From Cellvibrionaceae bacterium 1162T.S.0a.05 (GTDB taxonomy: Bacteria > Pseudomonadota > Gammaproteobacteria > Pseudomonadales > Cellvibrionaceae): a stretch of 64,000 nucleotides of DNA. The DNA is taken from contig LANB01000001.1 in NCBI GenBank assembly GCA_000964245.1, positions 723,501 through 787,500 on the forward strand, written 5' to 3'. Of the stretch, positions 58,035-64,000 are shown piece by piece; within the stretch, counting starts at the first letter, position 1; each line of letters opens with the position of its first letter. The notes under the pieces were generated by a model. That model worked only from the letters and a program-made list of their open reading frames with translations, had not been told where the DNA came from and did no database searches. The position numbers and the translations under genes are program-made.

Positions 58035-58445
58035 TCAGCCACTGGCTGGCTTCACATACAACACCAGACTATGCCCGGTGATCTCATAGCCATGTTCCCG
58101 GGCAATTTCCTCCTGAAGACGCTCAATCTCTTCGTTGTGGAATTCAATTACCTTACCGCTTTCCACACAAACCATGTGGTCATGATGGTCGCCGCTGCAT
58201 AGCTCAAAGACCTTATGACCACCGTCGAAGTTGTGGCTTTCTACCAAACCTGCATCTTCAAATTGGGTCAACACCCGATATACCGTAGCAATGCCCACTT
58301 CCTCACCCGCTTCCAACAAGGCCTTGAATACGTCCTCTGCACTCAGATGGCGGTCCTGGGAGCTTTCCAGTATTTGTAGTATTTTGACTCGGGGCAGGGT
58401 TACCTTGAGGCCGGCTTTGCGTAATTCTTGATTTTCATTCGGCAT
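58035..58445 (-). CDS. fur: Ferric uptake regulator Fur
   Basis: Fe2+-dependent repressor of iron acquisition. 136 residues: winged-helix DNA-binding half (RKAGLKVTLPRVKILQILE, DVFKALLEAGEEVGIATVYRVLTQFEDAGLV) and a dimer/metal half with HKVFELCSGDHHDHMVCVESGKVIEFHNEEIE. It lacks the second CxxC pair near the C-terminus found in E. coli Fur, as in many pseudomonad-like Fur proteins; only the C of FELC and MVC are seen. It diverges from bamE with 89 bp between, the conserved arrangement. Confidence 0.96.
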   Translation of the reverse strand: MPNENQELRKAGLKVTLPRVKILQILESSQDRHLSAEDVFKALLEAGEEVGIATVYRVLTQFEDAGLVESHNFDGGHKVFELCSGDHHDHMVCVESGKVIEFHNEEIERLQEEIAREHGYEITGHSLVLYVKPASG

Positions 58446-58534
58446 AGTTGAACTCCAATGGGGCTTCTCTTGTCAACAAGTAATCGGGTATTATCCCCGG
58501 CCCGGTATGATTCTTAAAGCCCTGGAAAGTAAAA

Positions 58535-58972
58535 GTGTTGAAAAAAATCTGTGCAATCAGTCTGTTAGTGGCTCTCATGGCAGCTCTCGGTGGCTGCTCC
58601 TCCCTCAAATTTCCCTTTGCCTATCAATTGGTTGTGCAACAGGGCAACTACGTTGAAAAAGATATGATCGACAAACTCGAGGTTGGCATGACTCGTCGCC
58701 AGGTCAAGTTTGTGATGGGCAGCCCACTCATTGAAGATACCTTTAACGCCGATCGCTGGGATTATTACTACACAGTCAAACGTGGCGAAGAACGCTTCAC
58801 CCGAAAATTGTTTACCGTTCATTTTGAGAACGACAAGCTTGCCCGCTGGGGTGGGGATTTAACTCAACTCGACAAGAACGCCGACGGCTCAGAAGAAGAA
58901 AGCGAACAAAAAGACATCAAGCCTGAAGATGAAGATTATATGAAGGAAGGTTCGGGCGATAGCGACAAGTAG
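58535..58972 (+). CDS. bamE: Outer-membrane assembly lipoprotein BamE
   Basis: Also called SmpA/OmlA; non-essential lipoprotein of the BAM complex. 145 residues from GTG 58535. Signal peptide with lipobox LGGC (Cys21), then the SmpA/OmlA core YQLVVQQGNYVEKDMIDKLEVGMTRRQVKFVMGSP, DTFNADRWDYYYTVKRG and VHFENDKLARW. The C-terminal 35 residues are an acidic tail (EEESEQKDIKPEDEDY) longer than in E. coli. Conserved neighbour of fur. Confidence 0.96.
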   Translation: MLKKICAISLLVALMAALGGCSSLKFPFAYQLVVQQGNYVEKDMIDKLEVGMTRRQVKFVMGSPLIEDTFNADRWDYYYTVKRGEERFTRKLFTVHFENDKLARWGGDLTQLDKNADGSEEESEQKDIKPEDEDYMKEGSGDSDK

Positions 58973-59018
58973 ACGCCCGATCCAGGCGTTACTATTGCAT
59001 CGTTAATGTAACTTTCTT

Positions 59019-60203
59019 TCAGTGTTCGATAAGAGTGAGTGCAAGGTCATCCCAATAAACAGCAAATACACCTGTGCCTTTAATACTTTGAATCAGCTCC
59101 ACTCGTGCGGATCCGGCGCTTTGAGGTGCGTGCAAATCGGGCACACTTAAAAATTGCCAACCGCTTTTATCTTCAAAATCTGCGTGATACACCGAGGTTT
59201 TCCCCGCCTGGCGACACTGGGTATCGCCATACCATGTGATGCGTAAACGTCCGCCCCCTTCCTGAGTGGATTTCAAATCCTTCATCACCCAGGCAGATAA
59301 TTCATACACACGCCCTTTTGCCAATTTTACACACTGACTACCCACGCCCGTTCCCAATCCACCTCGCTTGCTGTGCAAACTTGCGCGCGCACTGCCCTTG
59401 GCGTTTCGTCCCGTATTGGCATCCCAGGAGAGCGCACCGCGATACCAGTTATCCAGGTTTTGTGCAAAGTCACCATTTTTTATCAGGTTGGTGCCTGGCG
59501 GTGCATCGATAAAAGTATGCGGCAATGTTTTTTGTTGAGCCTCGCCGCTTGAAACCAGTGCAACATTGTCCCAAAGCGTTTTTCCGCCGCGAGCATATTT
59601 TCCAACTTGAACGATTCGAATCTTTGCTGCGCGCGCACCGAGGGAGGGTGTCAAGGTTTTACTTTGAAGGTGCTGCCACGAGCTAACAGGTTTTGGCTCA
59701 AGATAGTGAGCCCACTGCCCTCCCGTCGAACAATCCTCAGAACTGTACCAAATCAAGTGAATACGGTTTGCGTGGTTTTTCTCCGGGATTCCTTTTAGGT
59801 ACACATCTGCGGAAAGAACATACGAAGCCCCATTATTGAGTGCTGTACATTGACTCACCGCCGTTTCCTGGCCATAGCGATCTTTTTCTTTTTTGGAAAC
59901 CTGTAAGCCTACTGCCGCGCTGTTTGCTGTGCCCTCTCCAGGGTAAAGCGCAGTCTCAGTGGCGAGTGACCAGCCCACGGTGCCATTTTCAAAGTCACCA
60001 TTTTTCAGTAAATTTTCTGTGGGCACACTGAAGGTACGTGAACTTATCACTGCGGGAGACTTCAGTTCAACCTTTTCAACCAGGCCTTCCTGACATGGCG
60101 TTTCACTAAAAGCAATACGACCATCTGACGATTCACAACGATAAATTTCCGCCTGCGCAGCAAGTGCGAAAAGCGTAAACACGATCGCCAGAGTTCGCTG
60201 CAT
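59019..60203 (-). CDS. DUF4124 secreted protein with two carbohydrate-binding-like domains
   Basis: A 394-residue exported protein. Signal peptide (MQRTLAIVFTLFALAAQA), then a DUF4124-type segment with EIYRCESSDGRIAFSETPCQ (two Cys, likely disulphide). Two repeats of a CBM4/9-like beta-sandwich follow: about 62-205, beginning NLLKNGDFENGTVGWSLA, and about 225-390, beginning NLIKNGDFAQNLDNWYRG; both contain a pair of Cys in similar positions (SQCTALNNG, SQCVKLAKG). The ligand is unknown. The stop of rnfH overlaps its ATG, so it is coupled to ratA-rnfH, an unexpected neighbour for a secreted protein. Confidence 0.82.
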   Translation of the reverse strand: MQRTLAIVFTLFALAAQAEIYRCESSDGRIAFSETPCQEGLVEKVELKSPAVISSRTFSVPTENLLKNGDFENGTVGWSLATETALYPGEGTANSAAVGLQVSKKEKDRYGQETAVSQCTALNNGASYVLSADVYLKGIPEKNHANRIHLIWYSSEDCSTGGQWAHYLEPKPVSSWQHLQSKTLTPSLGARAAKIRIVQVGKYARGGKTLWDNVALVSSGEAQQKTLPHTFIDAPPGTNLIKNGDFAQNLDNWYRGALSWDANTGRNAKGSARASLHSKRGGLGTGVGSQCVKLAKGRVYELSAWVMKDLKSTQEGGGRLRITWYGDTQCRQAGKTSVYHADFEDKSGWQFLSVPDLHAPQSAGSARVELIQSIKGTGVFAVYWDDLALTLIEH

Positions 60204-60544
60204 TACTCGTCCTTTTTTTCCCTGGCTTTTTCTGCACGTCTACGCCTTACCTCTTTTGGATCCGCGATCAGTGGACGATATATTTCAACACGATCACCGG
60301 GTTGCAACACATACTCCTCAGCAGGCGGTACACCCTTGGTGCCGAGCGCCTGCCCCCACAGCCCCAACCTTGCGTTAGCAATATCCTCACCTGGAAAAAA
60401 TTGCGCAATATTGGAGAGGTCCACAGCTTGACGCGCTGTTGTCCCTTCATCAACATTGAACTTCAATAATTTTTGTTTATGCGGCAAGGCGTAAACCACT
60501 TCCACTGCTATCTGTTCCGAACTCAATGCGTGTTCCTCATGCAT
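60203..60544 (-). CDS. rnfH: RnfH family ubiquitin-like protein
   Basis: Small beta-grasp protein of the RnfH family (function poorly known), usually paired with ratA. 113 residues from ATG 60544 (MHEEHALSSEQIAVEVVYALP), which overlaps the ratA stop. Motifs: VEVVYALPHKQKLLKFNVDEGTT, LGLWGQALG and LQPGDRVEIYRPLIADPKEVRRRRAEK, the last being diagnostic. The C-terminus is strongly basic and acidic (KAREKKDE). Confidence 0.92.
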   Translation of the reverse strand: MHEEHALSSEQIAVEVVYALPHKQKLLKFNVDEGTTARQAVDLSNIAQFFPGEDIANARLGLWGQALGTKGVPPAEEYVLQPGDRVEIYRPLIADPKEVRRRRAEKAREKKDE

Positions 60545-60968
60545 AAATCGTTTTAGCGCGCTCACATAAGCAGTTAACCTGCTCACTGGCCACTTTTTCA
60601 AAGGTTGCCTTCATCAACATCCCCAATAGAGGATTGGCGAATTCATAATCGAGGCTAAAGGTGACTTTACACGCATCATCTTTCAACGCATCGAATTGCC
60701 AGCGACCGCTGAATTTTTTAAATGGCCCTTCAATAAGTTTCATGGTCATGCTGGTAGGTTCATTCAACTCATTGCGGGTTACGAAGGCCTGTTTTGTTCC
60801 GGCTTTATTTAGCTCCAGGCGTGCGGTTAAGAAATTTTCTCCGCGTTCCAGTATTTCTGCGCCTGAACAACCGTGCATAAATTCGGGGTAACGTTCAATA
60901 TCGTTTACCAGTGAATACATCTGCGGCGCAGAAAAATTTACCAGAGCACTGCGCTCTATACGACTCAA
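60537..60968 (-). CDS. ratA: RatA/Coq10-like START-domain protein
   Basis: 143 residues of the polyketide-cyclase/START family: IERSALVNFSAPQMYSLVNDIERYPEFMHGC, and the C-terminal LDYEFANPLLGMLMKATFEKVASEQVNCLCERAKTIY. Described as the RatA toxin that blocks ribosome subunit joining in E. coli, and related to the ubiquinone-binding protein Coq10; which role applies here is open. Conserved pairing with rnfH, bamE and smpB supports orthology. Confidence 0.9.
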   Translation of the reverse strand: MSRIERSALVNFSAPQMYSLVNDIERYPEFMHGCSGAEILERGENFLTARLELNKAGTKQAFVTRNELNEPTSMTMKLIEGPFKKFSGRWQFDALKDDACKVTFSLDYEFANPLLGMLMKATFEKVASEQVNCLCERAKTIYA

Positions 60969-60984
60969 TTTAGTTCTCCAACAA

Positions 60985-62439
60985 TTAACTCAGGGAGTCA
61001 ATCAAGGCGAATACGAACACAACCCCCACTAACACCGGTGAAATGTAACGTAACACAAACATCCAGATCTCAAACAATGGATGACCTTCTGCATCCATTT
61101 CCTGGGCTACTATGGTTTTACTCATCTTCCAACCCACAAAAATCGCAATAAATAATCCGCCCAGAGGTAACATTAATTGCGAAGTCAGAAAATCAAGAAA
61201 GTTAAACGGTGTTTTGCCAAACAGGAAAATCGGTGTCCATTCTGATAACACATTAAATGACAACATGGCGGTGATGCCGAGCAACCAGGCCGAGCCAGCT
61301 AAAATTAACGTGGCAACCCAGCGGTTGTAATCCTTGTTTTCAACCAACCAGGCCACACCGGGCTCGATCAGGGAAACGGCTGAACTCCAGGCTGCAACAG
61401 TCACCAAAAGAAAAAACAGTGTTCCAAAGATTTGGCCTCCAGCCATAGAGCCAAAAGCGATCGGTAAACTCTGGAACATCAATCCCGGCCCGCCGGCGGG
61501 AGATACTTCAGGGTTAGCAAACACAATTGCGAAAATGGCCATACCTGCAACAAGCGCAATAACCGTATCCAGAATACCGATCGTCACAACAGTTTTTGCA
61601 ACGTTGGAATGGTCCGGCATATAGGCTCCGTAAGCCATAATCGCCCCCATACCCAGACTCAAAGTGAAAAACGCATGCCCCAGTGCTTTAAGCGTTGGCT
61701 CGTAAGTCAATTGTTTCTCACAGTGAATAAGCTCTCCACTGCAGGCAACGGTTTCGCCGCTCGCGTTCACTTCAACGTATTTATACAACAGTTTTGAAAA
61801 ATCCGGATTGAATAAAAAGTCGAGCCCGGCAGCCATGTTGCCTTTCATTACGCCATAGGCCAACAAAACAAAAAGCGCGAGAATCAGGAAGGGCATCATA
61901 TACCGCGCGACCGCACCCAGGCCTTTAGTCACACCCAGCGCAACAATCACGCCGGTCATAATTGAAAAGGTGGTGTGCCACAGCAAAAGTGTGCCGTTGT
62001 CATTTAACAAGCCGCCCCAAATTGAGCCAACTTGTTCCGCATCGGCACCATTGAAGGTTCCACTGGCGGTTGTGATGACATAATTTATCGCCCAGCCAGC
62101 GACCACACTGTAGAACGACATAATAAACAGGCCTGCAAAAACTCCCATCCAACCGATGCTGGTCCAGGCGCCGTGCAAGCCTCCCTCTTCTACGAGCCGC
62201 TTCATCGTATTGACCGGGCTCATGCGGCCACGACGACCGAGCAAGACCTCTGCCATCATCACCGGCAAACCGATAAGGGCAATACAAAACAGATACACCA
62301 GCACAAATGCGCCGCCACCGTTTTCGCCCGCCATGTAGGGAAACTTCCAGATATTGCCCAATCCCACGGCGGAACCTGTAGCCGCAAGCACAAAGATCCA
62401 GCTGTTTGACCAGACCCCGTGTATTTTCTGTTGACTCAT
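60985..62439 (-). CDS. SNF-family sodium-dependent transporter
   Basis: Neurotransmitter:sodium symporter (LeuT-like). 484 residues from ATG 62439 with AGGG upstream. About 12 membrane helices; the first contains ATGSAVGLGNIWKFPYMAGENGGGAFVLVYL, the unwound Na+/substrate site. Later AFFTLSLGMGAIMAYGAYMP and AAWSSAVSLIEPGVAWLVE. Substrate probably an amino acid or similar small solute; it cannot be told from sequence. It lies between ratA and smpB, which are adjacent divergent genes in relatives, so it may be an insertion. It suggests use of a sodium gradient, as in marine bacteria. Confidence 0.93.
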   Translation of the reverse strand: MSQQKIHGVWSNSWIFVLAATGSAVGLGNIWKFPYMAGENGGGAFVLVYLFCIALIGLPVMMAEVLLGRRGRMSPVNTMKRLVEEGGLHGAWTSIGWMGVFAGLFIMSFYSVVAGWAINYVITTASGTFNGADAEQVGSIWGGLLNDNGTLLLWHTTFSIMTGVIVALGVTKGLGAVARYMMPFLILALFVLLAYGVMKGNMAAGLDFLFNPDFSKLLYKYVEVNASGETVACSGELIHCEKQLTYEPTLKALGHAFFTLSLGMGAIMAYGAYMPDHSNVAKTVVTIGILDTVIALVAGMAIFAIVFANPEVSPAGGPGLMFQSLPIAFGSMAGGQIFGTLFFLLVTVAAWSSAVSLIEPGVAWLVENKDYNRWVATLILAGSAWLLGITAMLSFNVLSEWTPIFLFGKTPFNFLDFLTSQLMLPLGGLFIAIFVGWKMSKTIVAQEMDAEGHPLFEIWMFVLRYISPVLVGVVFVFALIDSLS

Positions 62440-62576
62440 AATGGTTGCCCTGTTTTTCATTCTTGTGATCGCGGCATTGTAGCGGCTTTAGCCGTCAATT
62501 TTAATGCCAGACAACACAAGTACATTGATATCGACATGGAAGACAGGGCAACTCGTCCTCTATATAATGCGCCGCC

Positions 62577-63071
62577 ATGGCTAAATCCGGAAAAAACAAA
62601 AAACCCGCGAACACAAGTTCAACCATTGCGCTGAACAAAAAAGCTCGCCACGATTACTTTCTCGAAGAGCGTTTTGAGGCAGGGATTGCGCTCGCCGGTT
62701 GGGAGGTGAAAGCCTTGCGTGCCGGCAAAGGCCAGATCACAGATTGTTATGTGATATTCAAGGACGACGAAGCGTATCTGCTGGCGGCGCAGATTCAGCC
62801 TCTCCCCGAAGCCAGCACCCACTTTGTTACCGACCCTTATCGCACACGTAAATTATTGCTTCATCGTAAAGAGATAACCCGTTTACAACGGGCGATTGAT
62901 CAAAAAGGCTACACCGTCGTGCCCACCGCGCTGTATTGGAAGAAACACATGGTGAAATGCGAAATTGCTTTGGCCAAAGGTAAGCAGTTACACGACAAGC
63001 GTGCGACGGAAAAAGAGCGTGACTGGAACCTGCAAAAACGGCGGATTATGAGTCACTCTACGCGAAAATAA
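62577..63071 (+). CDS. smpB: SsrA (tmRNA)-binding protein SmpB
   Basis: Delivers tmRNA to stalled ribosomes for trans-translation. 164 residues: basic N-terminus, [60 protein letters not shown], and the basic tail [25 protein letters not shown] that reaches the decoding site. Normal length. The tmRNA gene, often close by, was not found in the remaining window. Confidence 0.97.
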   Translation: MAKSGKNKKPANTSSTIALNKKARHDYFLEERFEAGIALAGWEVKALRAGKGQITDCYVIFKDDEAYLLAAQIQPLPEASTHFVTDPYRTRKLLLHRKEITRLQRAIDQKGYTVVPTALYWKKHMVKCEIALAKGKQLHDKRATEKERDWNLQKRRIMSHSTRK

Positions 63072-63219
63072 TCATTTTTGCGCCACCCCATTCCCTCCCC
63101 CAAAGACCGATTTGGCACCCATCAGCGAGTTACCAAATCCCCTGTGGTCGCGACCTGGAAGCAAAAAAGCACGATGAGAGGCCATTTGCTAGAGTTAATA
63201 CATAGATTGGTACGCGACT

Positions 63220-63948
63220 ATGGCAAAGGTCATCTTTGTAGACGACGACGAATTTTTATTGGAAGGGCTCTCTCTTTCTCTAAGGAAGGCGCCTTTTGAT
63301 TTTTATACGGTTTCTACCACCGCCAAGGCGCTCGAACACCTTGAAAAGGCCGAGTTCGACATCATCGTCTCGGATATTCATCTTACTGGCGTTAATGGCC
63401 TCGATTTCCTCGAAGAATGCCGCTTAAGGTGGCCGGACACCATTCGAATAATACTTTCTGGCCAAATCGATACTGCCTCCTCGATTAAAGCCATTAACGA
63501 AATCCAGGTGTTTAAAATACTCACCAAACCTTGCCCGCCCAAAACCTTACTTGCCTGCCTCACAGATGCTCTTGGGGAATATCAGCTCGTGCTGGGGCGT
63601 CGTGATCTTATGAATATCGCGATAAATCACTTACAAGGTGTTTCTAATGACAAAAAACACAATGACAACAACACATCACCGCACAGTTCTGACACTGACA
63701 AAACCGAGCCATTCTGCGGATTGAGCCAGCAACAAATACAAGAGCTGTCGACAAGGGAAAAGGAAGTGCTTGAAAGACTTTTACTTGGTTATAGAACACC
63801 AAGAATTGCTGCACTTTTGCATATAAGCCCGCACACGGTTCGCAACCACCTTAAGTCTATATTCAATAAACTTGGCGTACATTCGCAACAAGAATTGATC
63901 GAATTAGCCACTTGCCACACTTACATAACCAAAAATAACCCATATTGA
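63220..63948 (+). CDS. REC-LuxR family response regulator
   Basis: 242 residues. Receiver about 1-125 with VDDDEFLLEG, phospho-Asp in IIVSDIHLTGVNG and Lys in KILTKPCPP; this receiver resembles those of RpfG/HD-GYP proteins more than those of NarL. A short Asn/Asp/His-rich linker (about 145-165) leads to a LuxR-type helix-turn-helix (about 175-235) with LSTREKEVLERLLLGY, PRIAALLHISPHTVRNHLKSIFNKLGVHSQQELIELA. No kinase gene is adjacent. It begins 148 bp after smpB and is probably transcribed separately. Confidence 0.88.
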   Translation: MAKVIFVDDDEFLLEGLSLSLRKAPFDFYTVSTTAKALEHLEKAEFDIIVSDIHLTGVNGLDFLEECRLRWPDTIRIILSGQIDTASSIKAINEIQVFKILTKPCPPKTLLACLTDALGEYQLVLGRRDLMNIAINHLQGVSNDKKHNDNNTSPHSSDTDKTEPFCGLSQQQIQELSTREKEVLERLLLGYRTPRIAALLHISPHTVRNHLKSIFNKLGVHSQQELIELATCHTYITKNNPY

Positions 63949-64000
63949 GTCATCACTAATTTCATCGCCTTGCACATACTGAGCTCCAAGATATTCAAAG

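Noticed and set aside
58973-58989. Terminator after bamE (ACGCC/GGCGT)
   Set aside because: The stem is only 5 bp with a 7-nt loop and no T-run.
63072-63219. tmRNA gene next to smpB
   Set aside because: The 148-bp gap has neither the tRNA-Ala-like ends nor a tag reading frame, and is too short.

Overview
The window reads as chromosomal DNA of a free-living, probably marine gammaproteobacterium close to the Cellvibrionales/Alteromonadales-Pseudomonadales side of the class. The grounds are the fused nuoCD gene, the BaeSR-type two-component pair, the order smpB-ratA-rnfH-bamE-fur-recN-grpE-dnaK-dnaJ-dapB, a Na+-dependent SNF-type transporter, and a large surface lipoprotein with Asp/Ser/Gly-rich linkers of the kind common in marine polysaccharide degraders. 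The taxon is inferred from gene order and style, not proven. No tRNA, rRNA, CRISPR array, integrase or transposase was seen.

Layout. 1-2948: ftsH (3' part cut by the window edge), rlmE and yhbY. 3036-9202: an inserted accessory block with baeS-baeR-lipoprotein, an 873-residue surface lipoprotein and a small secreted protein; a short duplicate of the greA 3' end lies next to it. 9556-14410: greA-carB-carA. 14950-18379: a secreted protein and an IorAB-type molybdopterin dehydrogenase. 18795-35133: the complete 13-gene NADH dehydrogenase I locus (nuoA to nuoN, minus strand). 35655-50216: a plus-strand signalling block (CBS protein, CHASE hybrid kinase, PAS kinase, stand-alone receiver, REC-GGDEF, GAF/PAS-GGDEF-EAL, CheB-CheR-PAS-REC fusion) ending in a TonB-dependent receptor. 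50213-58972: dapB, a DUF502 membrane protein, dnaJ, dnaK, grpE, recN, fur and bamE. 59019-63948: a DUF4124 protein, rnfH, ratA, an SNF-family transporter, smpB and a REC-LuxR regulator.

In related genomes grpE-dnaK-dnaJ-dapB-carA-carB-greA-yhbY-rlmE-ftsH usually forms one housekeeping block. Here it is split twice: about 36 kb (the IorAB, nuo and signalling genes) lies between dapB and carA, and about 6 kb lies between greA and yhbY.

The most unusual feature is a family of nine palindromic elements of about 114 bp (R1-R9), seven of them in the gaps of the nuo operon, one upstream of iorA and one in front of dnaJ. Each folds into a long outer stem carrying two small hairpins. The arms differ between copies, yet within each copy they stay complementary. 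On the mRNA strand of the downstream gene, six copies show hairpin loops of the type ANGGA; the core (UACAGGGAUGU) matches 11 of 12 positions of the CsrA/RsmA binding consensus RUACARGGAUGU. These six lie 32-129 nt before the start codons of iorA, nuoJ, nuoG, nuoF, nuoB and dnaJ. Three nuo gaps also carry an opposite-facing copy at a nearly constant distance. They may be dispersed RNA regulatory or processing elements, palindromic mobile repeats, or both.

Regulatory sites that fit their genes are a sigma-32 type promoter before grpE (which also fixes its start codon), a weaker one before dnaK, two tandem LexA boxes before recN, and several bidirectional terminators.
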